A DNA stretch of 64,000 bases from Distichodus sexfasciatus. Taxonomy: Eukaryota > Chordata > Actinopteri > Characiformes > Distichodontidae. The position numbers and the translations under genes are program-made. Each line of letters starts with the position of its first letter. The first letter of the stretch is position 1. Positions 1 to 13,243 of this stretch are shown here, piece by piece. Below the pieces are notes generated by a model. The model searched no databases and was not told the DNA's origin. It worked only from the letters and a program-made list of their open reading frames with translations. The stretch covers positions 458,384 through 522,383 of the forward strand of contig JAVGVS010000243.1 in NCBI GenBank assembly GCA_032718565.1, in the 5' to 3' direction.

Positions 1-49
1 GGAATTGAGAGGAACAAACAATCTAGAAAACCATGTGAAAGCCTGTGCA

Positions 50-205
50 TACACACACACGCACAAACACACAAACACACACACACACACACGCACACAC
101 ACACACACACATTGACTGAATATTAAATTGCAGCAACAGTCACACATACAAATCTCTCTCTCTCTTTTGCTCCCTCTCTCTCTCTTCTTCTCTCTCTCCT
201 AGCAG
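50..205 (+). repeat. (CA)n and (CT)n microsatellites
   Basis: CA array at 50-110 and a CT-rich array at 152-200, separated by about 40 bp of unique sequence. Confidence 0.95.
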
Positions 206-275
206 ATGGGGTCTCAGTGGGGTGTGGCCTCCATGCTGCTCTCGCCTCTGTGTCCTCCTCTCTCTCTCTCTCCAG

Positions 276-323
276 CAGGAAGAGGAGTACCGGACGCTGT
301 TCAAACACACTCTGCTCCATTAG
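276..323 (+). CDS. Candidate short terminal exon, unidentified plus-strand gene
   Basis: After a (CT)n tract ending tccag, the frame QEEEYRTLFKHTLLH runs to a stop at 321-323. It might be an alternative 3' end of the same hypothetical gene as the 757-871 candidate. It is short, and one other frame is also open for about 20 codons. Weak evidence only. Confidence 0.18.
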   Translation, partial: QEEEYRTLFKHTLLH

Positions 324-507
324 CACGCTTAACTGCAAAGACAGAAAAAAGGTGCAAAAGTGTGTGTGTTGTGTGGTGTGAAGACCACCACCACGCCTCC
401 CCAAAGCCAGCCTCTAGTCTCCATGGCAACAAAGCTGACCTTTCCCTTAATCTCGCCTGGCCTGGTAGTATTCATACTAATGATGTTTCTTAAATCAACA
501 AACAAAA

Positions 508-539
508 ATAATAATAGCCAATAATAATAATAATAATAC

Positions 540-581
<42 letters not shown>
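508..581 (+). repeat. (AAT)n microsatellite
   Basis: Trinucleotide array, nearly perfect, interrupted by single-unit variants. Confidence 0.97.
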
Positions 582-583
<2 letters not shown>

Positions 584-756
584 AGCTACACCTTATAGCT
601 AAGGTGCTGAAGCGGGCAAGAAAAAATTCCATGAAAAAAGATGAAAGAGGTAGAGAGGAGACAAGAGCAGAACAGGAGAAAGAGTGTAATAGAAGACAAG
701 AAGGTACAGAAGTTTCTCTTTTTCTCTCTCTCACTCTCTTTTTCTTTTCTGTGTAG

Positions 757-871
757 GAAACTCTGAGCTGTCTTCATCTGCCGAGCCCTCCTCTGCCTGC
801 CCCACTCCCGACCACCATCTCACTGTGTCACCAAAAACCTGCTCACTGCTCCCTCTAACAAGACCCCCAGG
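757..871 (+). CDS. Candidate internal exon of an unidentified plus-strand gene
   Basis: A ~35 nt pyrimidine tract ending gtgtag precedes 757, and AGG|gtgaag follows 871. With two leading bases completing a split codon, the 115 bp are open for 37 codons (N-S-E-L-S-S-S-A-E-P then a Ser/Pro-rich run) and two bases remain. The other two frames contain stops. I do not recognise the peptide. It would belong to a gene convergent with cacna1i, lying mostly left of the window. It could be chance: pyrimidine tracts are common here. Confidence 0.3.
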
Positions 872-1062
872 GTGAAGTCTGTGTGTGTGTGTGTTTGTAA
901 AGGACACACACGAGCGCACAGCAAATGAGCAGTTTCTCATCTCCACACTGCATCAGCATGACAGAGATCACAAGAGACGAGACGAGTTCACACATTTAAA
1001 GATGCAATCAGTCGCGTTTCACCTTCAACAAACTGATTTAAAAGCTATGCACACACACACAC

Positions 1063-1330
1063 AGTCTTGTATTACTATCTTTGTGAGGTCTTTCCATAGA
1101 CTCCCAAAATAACTAAAGTACATACCTATTAATCTACACTCCAATCCTAACCCCAACTCCTAACCTCAGTAGGCACCTTTTAATTTTTAGTTTCTCAACA
1201 AAACAAGCACATTTTCTATAAAGTCATTTCTCCTCATGGGGACCTCTCAAATGTCCCCACAAAGCCCAAAAAACAGATACAAAAAGTGGTTTTAGGACAA
1301 AAAGGTCCCTACAATGCGACATTACATGAA
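1063..1330 (+). mobile_element. Dispersed repeat copy 1, embedded in (CA)n
   Basis: About 270 bp beginning GTCTTGTATTACTATCTTTG and ending near CAATGCGACATTACATG. A second copy in the same orientation lies at 52549-52826. Both are bounded on each side by CA arrays (here 1049-1062 and 1330-1364). The transposon class is not clear to me. Confidence 0.75.
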
Positions 1331-1364
1331 CACACACACATACGTACACACACACACACACACA

Positions 1365-2725
1365 AGGAGTCAAGGATAGAAAAAGGAGAGAAGGTTAGAC
1401 TACAAAAGAAGATAAGGGAGAAGATGAAGTGACACAGGACGTGATGGATGGAGGAGAGAAAGGAGAGGAAAAGATGAAGATGAGGAGAAGATGCTAAAGT
1501 GAAGGACATGATAATATGAGAGAATGAAATACTTGGGATGAAAAATGAGAGAAATGGGTAGGAAGGAAGATGAGAAAACAGGAGAGAAGAGGAAAGAAGA
1601 AATGATTTACAAGATCTGAGAAAAAAATGAGAAAAGGACAGAAAGGAGATATAATAACATACGAAGAAAAGATGGAGAGTTGACATGGAGGCAAAAAACA
1701 TATGAGGTGAGATAAAGGAGAAAAAAAGGAGAACTGAGTAGACAAGATGAGAAAATAGGAATAAAGGAAAGAGAAAACATGATAAGGGTGTGAGAGAAGA
1801 AGACAAAGGAAAGTGATGAGGAGACAAGATGAAAGGAGTATGTAGGGAGATGAGGGAGGCGGTGAAAAACTGAAAGAAACCAAAAAGAAGGAAGAAATGA
1901 GAGGAGAGAGGGCTATATGAGAGAAGAACAGAAATATTTGAGACAAAATGGTGAGAAAATAGGGGAAGACAGTAGATAAGGCAATAAAAAAGAAGATATA
2001 ATGAGAAAAAAGATGATGAATTTTAGGAAATGGGAGAAAAAGAAGAGAGAAGAAAAGAAACTTGATAAGAGCTAAGAAAGGAAGCAAAGTATATGAGATA
2101 AGATAAGACATGATAAGAGTAGAAGAAAGAAGCTGAGAAAAGGTGGCATGAGAAAGAAGAGGAGAAGGAAGGAGAAAAGATGTAAGGAGATGAGATGGGA
2201 GGAGAGAGCACAAGAAAGGTGAAAGAATATGAGACATAAGAAAAGATGATGAGAAGAGAAGTGAGACAAGATGAAACAAGGTTTAATATGAGAGAAGGTG
2301 AGAAAGAGCATTTAAAAGAAAATGAGATAAAAGTAAGGAGGGAAGAGAGAGGAGACAATACAAGGTGAGAAATGATCAGAGACAAAATGAGGTGAGACAA
2401 GGGAGAAAAAGGATAGGAGAACAGAAGAGACAATATGAGACAAAAGAAAAAGAGGAGATAGGATAGAAGTAGAGATGAAGCAAATTATAAGTGGAGAAGA
2501 GGCAATGAGACAAGATGAGAAGAGATGAGATGAAACGAGACAGGAGGGGAGGAGAAAAAAGGAGGAGAAGGCAGGAGACAAGATGCTGCAAGATGAGTTG
2601 GGAGTAGAGGAGAGGGTGTGTAGGGAGGAAAGGGGGAATAATGAAGATGGATGAGACTGGAGAGGACACCAAAGGACACTCAGGACAGAGATGAGAGGAT
2701 GGAGAAAAAAGAAAAAAATGATTTA
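1365..2725 (+). repeat. Polypurine minisatellite, block 1
   Basis: About 1.36 kb almost entirely of A and G with scattered T. Degenerate units such as GAGACAAGATGAGAAGAGATG recur. The complementary strand gives long Ser/Phe/Leu/Pro-rich open frames that are artefacts of composition. Confidence 0.92.
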
Positions 2726-3089
2726 ACGCTCACTTGTTCTCATGTCATAAGCAACATGCTCCATGTTAGCATTTCTCTGTATTGCTATGCTTACACTAAG
2801 CTATGGTCTAGAATGTGTGTGTGTGTGTGACAGAGAGACAGCCTCTTTCACACTCCATCTCCTGCCGTCCGGTGTTAGAAGGATGTATTACTGCCATGTG
2901 GGAGGGGCGGACGCATGACCTACACCATCACCCTTCCCTCCCAGGGCAGATACAGAGCAGCAGTGAGGCGCCAACGAGCTGAAGTGAGACATGACGGTGC
3001 GATAAATGGGTGATGAGTGAGACGAGCATGAAGTCTGCCACCTGCTGATGGGGCATGGCCTGTTAACTGACACTGAGGTTGGGATCAGA
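2726..3089. other. Unique spacer between purine blocks
   Basis: Mixed-composition sequence with a short (GT)n at 2813-2829 and no supportable gene. Its two ends resemble the sequence just right of block 2. Confidence 0.5.
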
Positions 3090-4075
3090 CTGGTGAGACG
3101 AGGGAAGAGAAGTAATTGGAGAAAAACAGAGATGCTGAGACACAAAATGAGACAATATTAGGAAGAAGTTAATGCAGGAAAACATGATAAAGTGAGAAAA
3201 TAAGGCAAGACACTAGATGAGCAGCAACATGACAAAAGGTGAAACAAAAAGAGGGAAAGTGAGTAGTTGAGAAGAAAGGAGACAAGATAAGTAAAATTGA
3301 GGGAAGAGGAGAAAGTAAACGAGACACATTTAGACAATAAGAGAAGAGAAAAGATGAAAACAGAAAAGGTACAAGGTACGAGATAAAATGAGAAAAGAGA
3401 TAAGATGGGTTCTATGAGAAAAGGAGATAAAGGAGATAGGTGAGAAGATTAGCAAATAGGAGAAAGAGGGAAGAGAAGAGACAAGACGAAAGATGAGAGA
3501 AGATGAGAAGGATGAAAAAGGAGAAATAGAAGATAACAGGAGAGAACAAAAGACATGAGATAAGACTTTACGAGAGAGAAACAGTGGAGTTGAGAAGAAA
3601 GGAGACAAGGTGAACCAAAAGAAGGGAGGAAAAGAAGGAGACAAAATGAGAAAGAACATGAGAGAGGAGAAAGGGTACATTATCATGTTATCACATTGAG
3701 AAGATGAGATAAGAAAATGGAGTCTTATATGAGAAAAGTGGAGATAAGTGAAATGTGATATGTGCATATGAGAAAAGGAGCGAGAATATGAGGAGACAGA
3801 AAGGTGAACAAGAAGAGGAGAACAGAGGAGACAAGATGAGATTATAAGGGAAGGGTTGAGAGAAGTCAGGAAAAAGATTAGAATGGAGGGGTGATGAGGA
3901 GATGAGAAGATGAGAAGAGACAATGAGTTGAGACAAGAGGAGAAAACAGGGGACAGAGGGAGAGAAGATGGAGCAAGATGACAGACTGGAAAGGGGATAA
4001 ATAATGAGGATAGCGCGGCAGAAACCAGAGAGGACACAGAGGAACTGACAAAGAGAAAGAATGATTTGATGCTCA
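3090..4075 (+). repeat. Polypurine minisatellite, block 2
   Basis: About 1 kb of purine-rich degenerate repeat like block 1. It ends in a junction sequence (AATGATTTGATGCTCACTCG) that closely matches the end of block 1. Confidence 0.92.
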
Positions 4076-4234
4076 CTCGTTCTCCTCATCGCTACCTGTT
4101 AACCGCCACTGAGGATCTGGGTTGGGCGCCACCTAGTGGCAGAAACATGACGGTAAGGTTTATCAAGGTCCAGTAGCTTCACCTTGGAGAGGCAGCTGGT
4201 GCAGAATATTGATCTGGGATGAGCAAGAGTGTGT

Positions 4235-5040
4235 GCCACCCACACACACACACACAGCAGCTGCAGCACACCTGCCACTGTGGCTGCACATCAGGAAACC
4301 AGGTAGTGGAGGGAATTACACACACACACACAAACACACACTTGACAGACTGTCACAAAGTGGGGATCACTCCCACACTTCCACACACACTTTGTGAGGA
4401 CACAAATTTACTCATCTTGTATCTGCATCATTTAGGTCAGAAATCACACACAGACCCACCACACTTTTTCACACACACACACACACACACACGGGACCAC
4501 TTCGCAAAGTCGAAAAGTGATTCACTTTCATATGCATTATTGACACAGAAGACACACAACTCGTTCCCATACACACACACTCATTTTCACACACACACAC
4601 ACACACACACACAGAGAATTTTACCTAGATATCACATTTTGCAGTAAATCTCTCTCTTTCTGTTTTGTGTGTTTAGTAGCAGATTTACTGTGTTTATTTC
4701 TAAAGCCTGAGGCGTACAGCGTGCTGTGTGTGTGCTCATACACCATTCTGTATAAATATTCCCAAACCACACACACACACACAGTCAAACCAAACCTGCC
4801 GTCAGCGAGTGATTTAGTCCCTCTGCGTTTCCCCCTGAAGGCAAGTGTGTCAGCGAAGCGATGGACCTTCAGTCTAAACACTAGCTATAGAAAAACTAAG
4901 GAAACACACACACACACACACAAAACACACACTCACCCTGCAGCGTTAACACTACATTACACATCACAATATGTTCTATATGTTCACCGAGATGAGATTA
5001 GTAGAAAAGAGTAACTCTCAAAACACACACACACACACTC
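4235..5040 (+). repeat. Cluster of (CA)n arrays
   Basis: CA arrays near 4241-4255, 4319-4340, 4470-4492, 4570-4613, 4769-4783, 4903-4930 and 5022-5038, with mixed sequence between them. No gene seen. Confidence 0.9.
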
Positions 5041-5224
5041 GCCTGAAGTTGGACCCACAAACACACTGAACTCAAACCTGATCCTGTAGACTTAACTACA
5101 TCAGTGCAATACAGAGCTGAGCTGTAGGCTTCTAGATGCTTCTGACTGGTTAATCAATACTCATTAGAGCTAATTAGAGAGGGCGAAATGAGAAACTAAT
5201 ACCTCATTTTAATTAGGAGTTAGA

Positions 5225-5640
5225 GTCTCAGCTGGGGGGCAGTGTGAGTCTTAGTGTGTGTATGTGTGTTGAGTCTGAGAATTTATGTGTAGGTCATTGC
5301 TGAGTGTGTGTATTAGGCTTAGTGTCTAGTGCCTAGGTTGTGTGTTGAATGATGGATTGTTAGTGTGTGTGTGTGTGTGTGTGTATGTCTGCGTGAGGGT
5401 GTGTGACCTTAATTTTGAAAATGGATGGGATGGATTTTGTCTGTGTTTGTGTGTGTGTAAGTGTGTGTATAGCTCATTTTTTAGTGTTGCAATTATGGGA
5501 TGGTGAGTGCGTGTGAATGGGTATAACTCAAGGTGGAGTCAGATTGGTTGTGTGTGTGTTTGTGTAACTCATTTTTGAATATCAAGTGTTGTTTCTATGT
5601 GTGTGTGCATGTGTGTTTATGGTATGGTACATTCTCCTCC
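5225..5640 (+). repeat. Degenerate GT-rich tract
   Basis: Long stretch of interrupted GT repeats (for example 5361-5384), looking like a decayed dinucleotide array. Confidence 0.85.
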
Positions 5641-6261
5641 ATCTTTAGCTGCCTTGTTCCTTGTAATGGCCTTGCATGGCTCTACATCCTCATAAGATAA
5701 TGTCTGATACACACATATGATACAGTACATACAACCAACACTGTGTGTGTGTGTTCCAACGCAAGCTCAATATGCCATAAAACCACCTTTTAAAACCTAC
5801 AGGCTGCAAAAAAAACCTTCAAACGATTTTAAACGATCACAACGTTAAAGCTAAAACAGCAAAATTCATTATTAATGAATTTGCTAATATGGATCCGCCA
5901 AAAAAAACGGTTAGATGTGTATCGTGTTTACCAACCACCGCAACCTAAAAACACACACACATAAGTCCATGAAGGAAGCTCAAAGAAGCGTTGTATGCCA
6001 AAAAAAACGACGGCACAGGATTCCAGCGAACAGCTGCAGGTGAAATTAAGCCAAATGAGAGGTGATAGAGAAGTAAGAACTTCACCTAAAAGACCAACAA
6101 ACAGATTCATCCAATCTCAATAATACTACACACACAGGATTTCACTGCTGGAAGTGTTTTTGTGCCATCAAGTAACACCAACTAATGTAACATGACACTA
6201 CACACTTTTATTCCACGCACACACACACATCAGGCGCTGGGCCTCATACACTACAAGCCAT

Positions 6262-6366
6262 AAGACAGAGAGAGAGAGAGAGAGAGAAAGAGAGACAGAC
6301 AGACAGATAGACAGATAGACAGATAGACAGACATATAGATAGACAGACTGACAGACTGGACAGACT

Positions 6367-6445
<79 letters not shown>

Positions 6446-6546
6446 GGACAGACAGACAGACATACAGGCAGGCAAGCAGACATGCAGGTAGATGGATGGA
6501 CAGATGAATGGATTAACAAGTGATCGACAGACAGAAAGACAGTCAG
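6262..6546 (+). repeat. (GA)n, (GACA)n and (GATA)n compound microsatellite
   Basis: GA at 6267-6296, mixed GACA/GATA to 6365, pure GATA at 6366-6444, then GACA, GGCA and GGAT variants. Confidence 0.97.
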
Positions 6547-9500
6547 ACAGTCTAGTTAGGTTTATGTTGATGTTTCTGTTCTATTCTTCAACTCAGATGT
6601 TTAACAAATCATTAATCATTTAAAAAATGTGCAGAATGTTAAACTAGCTGAGGAAAAAACATGAGATTCAGACATGAGGTTAAAACTTGATAGACAGACA
6701 GATAAATAGACAGATAAATTCTTGGTAAAATACATTTGGTGCTTTTCGAAAAGAGCTAAATTTTAAAAAAATTACTGCCTGCAGGATAAACACTAAGTGA
6801 AAACACTTTCCATAAAGTCAATATCATGAATTTTTTTTAATTTCATACAATACATTGTACATTGACATGGTGATCATTACCCGTGGTGCATGTACAAAGG
6901 AGAGAGGAGGGGGGAAAGAGTCGCTCTGAGGAAACCCTCCCACCTGGAAGCCGGCCGTCGTCTCCTTATTGCCACCGGATGCTCTATGTACACTTAATTA
7001 CAGCCTCTTTCTTCAGAATAATAATGTTCATTATTGCACGATGTTCGTTTAGTTTCTCTATGAACAGCATCGATAAAAGAATCAGACTTCTTGTACAAAG
7101 AAAGCAAAAATAAACTGTATACATTTATATATAATGCATGTCTTTACATAATGTATATTAAACCTTTTTCCTGAAAAGAAATCTCTAAAATATATGCAGG
7201 TATCAGTAGAAGTCTGTGAAAAGAACGAGAGAAGCAGTACCTGACTCTGCAGTGAGGAGCAAATTTAATGTTGGGGCTTCTGAGAGAGACAGCTCTGCTT
7301 TTAAGGAAGTCCCGCCACTGGTTCTTTCTGGCTTTGGAGAATTGGACGACAGGCACAAACGCACACTTCAAACAAACATGTTTAACACAAAATTTCTGTA
7401 ATTGTAGCCAGGTAAGAATTTTAAACAAAACATCTCAAAACAAATGAACAGAATTTGGAATATATTTAAAAATCAGAGTTTTTAATTGGACCAGAAATCT
7501 TAGCAATGACGCTGGATAAGGAAGAGGGCATATGAACTCAATTTTTAACTGAACATGACGTCAAAAATATCAGAATATTTGCATGTAAAAATTAATCATA
7601 TTTACCAAAAACTGACTTTTTGACACATTTTCAGACAGATGGGGCACAATTTTTAGTGCCACCCCCTTTCCATTATTTTGGTAATGCTCTGCTCACACAA
7701 TTTTGAATTTGTTATATAATGAAGTTACACACACAAAAGATCACTTTAAGTTGAAGTCAAAGCCAAAAATTCGGTAAACTCTCAAATATTTCACTTCCCC
7801 AATATTTACGCATATTCATTTCATATCATATCCACTTCAACCAATGCATACATATCAGCTAGCATTTTAAAAAATGTTACATTGCCCTTAAGACTTTAAG
7901 TACAGAACAGACAAAAACACACACCCACGAAAGTAATCTGTCATCAGCTGGACAACTGAAAGAAACCTGATGGCTAGCTCAAGCTCAAAGTCAAAATCCA
8001 GCCGCATTAAGATTTTCCTCAACGCCGCAAATCCACATTTTTAAAAGCAATTAAAAAAAAAATATTCAAAATATTCCTCTCATCAGAATTTTGTAGCTTA
8101 AGACAATTTTATCAACAGTTTAAGCAACTATGCAACAGTAGTATTGACAATACCATTTTTTTTGCACTGTGGAGGTGACAAATAAACTGATCAATCTTGA
8201 GCTGCTTGCTTCTGCAACCTCTCAATATATCTTTTTTACATATCTCTTTTTGGCATCAGTACGCTAATGTCGTTTATCACACAGATGCATCCCATTTTTC
8301 CCGGAAGTTCTAAGCCACGAGACATAAACTACCCAAAAAAGGAAGGAAGTGTTACGGTTTTTAATATGCTAAACCACTTCTAATCCTCTCTCTCTTGCTT
8401 CTGTGGGGCCCCAAATTCCTACTTTCACATTACCAGAGTCCTAGTCTCATTTTCATGCCATTTCTATTCATTTCGGTGCATTTCTCACTGCGTTGGAACT
8501 ATCCGTAAACAAACTTAGGGTGAATCTGGCGAGATTGCACCAGCATATGACCTTGCGCGTACACCTTTATTTTTATTTTCTTCTGTTTTTCATCAAAATC
8601 TCTCCGCCGTATTTAGCTTATTCATGCGCCACTTAACTGGGCTGATAATACAGCAAACAACAATGACATTGCACTTGTTGTTGTGTAAAAATAATTCAGT
8701 CTCAAGGAATTTATTTTATATAGACGTTAACCTCCTGTTAGATGCTGTTTCCATCAGACTTTCAAAGAGGTTTATTTTCCACCCCCTTTAATGCCCCCTT
8801 TAATGCTGCCTCACTTTTATTCCTTTACTTTTTTGCCTTAGCATTCATTCAGCTAAATGCCATTTTTGTAGATGGCTTTAAACTCAAGAAGCATTCGAAA
8901 TCTAAGGCAACAATTTTCAGTTGATACATATTTTCTTTCACATTTTAGCCAAAAATCTATGCATCAGCTAGCAGTTGTGAAGGGGGAGAATGCAGTATGA
9001 AACTACTGTATGGTTTAATTTTCTATATTTTTACTAACTTTCCATTTTTTTATTCTTTTAATTAGCCCAGAAATAAAACAGAACATTAAAGTCAAGTAAG
9101 AAATACCTATAATGATGACATGAATTGAATAAGCATGCCACAGTGTCGGGTTTTATGGAGAAACTATCAAACAGAAGTGGCAAATTTATGTCAAAATCAG
9201 AGCCAAAAAAAAATCCAATAAATTCAAATAGTACACCTCACTTGCCCATGACATGTTCATTTTCTTGTTCTCTTTCTTTTTTTAAAATTTATTTATTCTT
9301 GTTTTACATTTTTGGATGACTGGATATTGTATTTGTATAAGGTGATGTGCAAACACTTAAACTAAAGAAAATGAAAATAACCCAAATTTCTATTCTGGTG
9401 GTAAATACAGTACATTATTTTTAATCTATTTAAAAGTGAGAATTTTTTTTTAGTAGATGTTCATTTGTTGTAATTTTGTTGTGCTTAGTTTTCTTTTTTA

Positions 9501-9590
9501 TTTATTTACTTTTTTAATTAATATAGTTTGTTTAGACAAGTTGTTTATCTTTTTCCTGATGTTCTAATATGAAGGCTGCATTTGTAATAG
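6547..9590. other. AT-rich intergenic sequence, no gene seen
   Basis: About 3 kb of AT-rich, largely non-repetitive sequence. Short open frames occur on both strands but none is recognisable. No RNA gene seen. Confidence 0.5.
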
Positions 9591-9645
9591 TATTTATATT
9601 ATTAATAATAATATTATTATTAATATTAATAATAATACACACACA

Positions 9646-9705
<60 letters not shown>

Positions 9706-9706
9706 C
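9590..9706 (+). repeat. (AAT)n / (ATT)n microsatellite pair
   Basis: Imperfect AATAAT/ATTATT run at 9598-9636, short CA, then pure ATT array at 9649-9705. Confidence 0.95.
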
Positions 9707-10315
9707 AACAATGAAATTGCCCCTATTTTCCTGTCTGTTTTCATTCTCCAATTTCTGCTTCAGAATTGGGGCTCAAGACCGACAATCTCAGGCAAGACAA
9801 ATCGAATCCACACTATAACGGGATTTAACGGCCATACGGAACGAGGGATCAGGAACGTAGTAGCGGGATTGGATGCCCACTAAAGAGCCCATATTGCTCC
9901 AAGAGCTGTGCGTTTATTTATGCCTATAGGAGACGTGAAGCAGCTTTCAGGCATCAAAGTGCTCAGCGTTGGGCCCCTAATCCTGAGGGTCTGCTCCTGC
10001 GGCGGCGCTGACGGGCGGCCGAATTTGCGGATTCACACGTAAATTCTCATATTTTTATGGATGCGGCAGAAGGGTAGAAGTGTGTGTGTGTGTGAGAGAG
10101 AGAGAGAATAAGATCCTTTACTAAAAGCGTCTTTAGACCATACAAACTACAGCGCTCAAATGTTTAATATAAGATAAATATATAAATAGAAATGAACAAA
10201 TAAAAGTATTGGTATCAGCCGATACAATTCAGTTGGCCTTATATCGCATTCTGGAATAATGATTTCAGAGACCACAAGGGGGAGATCTACATACCTAGTG
10301 TGAGTAATGATCAAA

Positions 10316-10378
10316 ATGAATGAATGAATGAATGAATGAATGAATGAATGAATGAATGAATGAATGAATAAATAAATA
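10316..10378 (+). repeat. (GAAT)n microsatellite
   Basis: About 14 tandem units of GAAT passing into AAAT. It resembles the tails of the ATGA-tailed repeat found elsewhere in the window. Confidence 0.95.
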
Positions 10379-10682
10379 ATCTGACCAAGACAAGATTTTT
10401 TTCTATTCAATTGGCAATTATGTTTAATGAGTTCTGCATAATAACTTTAGTAGTGCTCAGTGGGGAGATACGCTCTACAAACTCTGAATAGAGTGCTAAT
10501 ATGCTATAATCAACACGATTTTAAAATAATGAATAATTTGCCTACATTCCACCTTATTCATATTTTATACTTGAGGTATTGATTCATAATAATTGGCAGA
10601 CAAGTCCATTTGATATGGACAACAATATTTGTGATCAATATTTCAAATAACTGTTTTGGAAACCACAAGTAGGTGAGTATCA

Positions 10683-10686
<4 letters not shown>

Positions 10687-10733
<47 letters not shown>

Positions 10734-10741
10734 TATATACA
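10687..10741. repeat. (TA)n microsatellite
   Basis: Alternating TA for about 55 bp with one break. Confidence 0.96.
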
Positions 10742-11744
10742 TATAATTAATAAATAATAATGATTTAAAACAACAAAAAACATTTACGTTAGTTAATGAT
10801 TAGCAAATGTTAATACATTATACATTTTAGCACCTAATGTTTATTATATTCTGGAATAATGGGTTTTTAAAAGAACACAAAGGGGCGAGATAAACTCTAT
10901 AGGCCTTGTGTATTTACAGCTCCCCCTAGCGGTGTTTATACAACAATGAAGCTGTCGCAACCTATTTTAATTAACATATTGCCTGTTTATTTCTGAAAAA
11001 ATGCTTATTTATATTGATAATCGTCAGGAAAACTTACATTAAACCCAAGCCTAAAGTGAATAAAGTGCATCTCAAAAGAGCCGGGGTAAAAAAGAAAACG
11101 GCCGGCCAATGTTAGCTGAAACGGAGGAAGCTGCGAAAATCCGGCTAGCGCTAGACACAAAGCCACGCCGATCGATAAGCGGCTTCGCAAGTCCCGGCGG
11201 CAACAGAGCGTCGATACAGCAACGCGCCGCTCTTAATGCTTCGCCTCCCACACACTCCCTAATTGCTGTGATAAATATGTAATCCAGGCCCCAAGGTCTT
11301 CACCCTGAGACCATCTGAGGAGCTGCCAAAGATGCTAGGAAACGGCTCAGAATGCTGATCGCGTTTAGGAGGGGGAAATACAGATGGAAAAATTTGGGGG
11401 CAAAAAAGAACAAAATGTAACACGAAATGGTGAGACTGTAAGGTTTCAGGCTAAATCCAGAACAGCCCCACTCTACAGATAGACTGCCTGATCCTGCTGC
11501 AGGTCTTCACAGTGACCTCTAATTCCTAGATTAGTTTTTTAATTTGCCACACCCATGACTTCCGGTATTTAGCATTGTTCTAGTCTGTACTTTGCAAAGA
11601 ATTACTGTGTCCTCGGCTGCATACTAAGCATTTTTTGTTCTGCTTTCCTGTGTATGGATCAATCATATTTCTATGCCTGTTTTTCACGATGCAGATTTAT
11701 GCAAGACTGTTCTGAAAATGAAGACTGTCAAACACAGTCTTTAT

Positions 11745-11786
<42 letters not shown>

Positions 11787-13089
11787 AATAGGATTAAAGA
11801 TGTAGTATTAAAAAATCTGCCCATACTAAGTTACTGCAAGTGTAAACTTGTTTTTGGATGTAAATAAACAGCAGAACATTTATTTTGCTCATTGCTATAA
11901 ACAAGATTAAAAATTACGTAGAAATCTGTCCCCACTGATTGTAGCAGGTAACTGCAAGTGAGTATTAAGAATAGGAGAAAATAAACCAGAAAAAGGTGCC
12001 ATATGTAGAAGTCTGCCTCTAGGGGCTAGGGCAGGTAACTGCAAGCGTCAATAAATTATTATTATACTGTACATTGGTATACTATTCTATCAGTGTTTTT
12101 AAGGCATTAATGTATTTTTAAATTAAATACTTAAAATGATTACAATAAAACAATCAAGCTCAGATTTTTCCTGAAGTATTTCAAAAATCAGGCAATGCCA
12201 CATTCTCATTTAGCTTTTTACAAGAACATTTTACATATGGCACCTTTAATCCAGGCGGAGACTCACCTTGTATCCAAATCCGAATGAAATTGAATTGTTT
12301 TCAGGACAATCAATTGTTATCTATTTTTGGAACCAGATGCAAAGGTAAAAAAAATATATAAGCCTTCACATGAGCATAAACACTCTGGAAAAGGAGACAA
12401 AATGAAGACAGACACACTCAGTGAACAGATCTTGCTCTCTAAACAGCACCTAAAAAGTCATTACGCTTACTAACCATGCAAAGACGCGTCAAAACATGAA
12501 TTAAGATTAATGCTGTTCCTGGAAATGTGTTCTGTCCGTCTAGATCAATCACGTCTTGCCTCACAAAAATGATTTATTTATTTATTTGTATTTCACTTAA
12601 GCCTTTGAGTGAGTACAGCTGATGAATGTAACTTAGTTCTCCATAAAACATGGCAAACATAGAAGATTGCATCCAGAGTGTGGTACAAAAGTTTGATCCG
12701 AAAAATAAAAGTAAGATACATTTTATTAACAAAGTACACTTCAAGAACACCTCATTCTGACCAAAGTACGGAACAATTCAAAGCAACAAAGTAAAATGAA
12801 GCTAATAAATAACTAAAATAAAAAATTCCAGTAAGCTATAGGTTCAATAAGTATATTTACAGAATAAACTAAATGAATTACTGTAAGTATTAATCAGTGT
12901 TGTGAAGTAGCTAACTATATTTTGTGATGAAAATCGAAACACTACCTCAATACTTTTTCTCTGTAGTTTATAGTATAGCTAAGTGTTATATTAAAGTGAA
13001 TTAAAAAGTGAATTAAAGTGAGTGATTATTTGGGACAATAACCCTAACCCTAGCGCTTACCTCACAGTTCAAAAAGCACATAGTTCAAG
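10742..13089. other. Intergenic sequence, no gene seen
   Basis: AT-rich with a GC-richer island at about 11060-11340. A (CA)n array sits at 11747-11782. A repeated phrase (agtaact/ggtaactgcaagtg) at 11829-12045 suggests a small diverged tandem repeat. Short open frames are not convincing. Confidence 0.45.
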
Positions 13090-13243
13090 TTGACTGGTTA
13101 CTCTGAATTGCCCTGTAGGTGCCCTGCAGTGTGCTGAGCGCCAGCCAGGACAGGTCCCCACCTTGCGCCTGAAGTTCCAGGATTGGCTTGGGTCGCTGTG
13201 ACCCTGATTAGGAATAAGCGGTTGAGATAATGAATGAATGAAC
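13090..13243 (+). mobile_element. ATGA-tailed dispersed repeat, 3' fragment
   Basis: The 3' half of a family also present at 15857, 42080, 46385, 54897 and 56955. It ends GGAATAAGCGGTTGAGATA then (ATGA)n. The tail and the tRNA-like head seen in other copies suggest a SINE-type element. Confidence 0.6.

Noticed and set aside
2888..3145. Minus-strand frame of 85 codons in the spacer between purine blocks
   Set aside because: No recognisable domain or splice context, and it overlaps duplicated junction sequence.
1309..4089. Long minus-strand open frames of 60-260 codons rich in Ser, Phe, Leu and Pro
   Set aside because: They are the complement of the polypurine minisatellite; no start context, splice sites or recognisable domain.
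6244..6519. YLSI-repeat protein frames over GATA arrays (also near 29.7 and 53.2 kb)
   Set aside because: Microsatellite translation only.
9532..9744. Poly-isoleucine open frame
   Set aside because: Translation of the ATT array.
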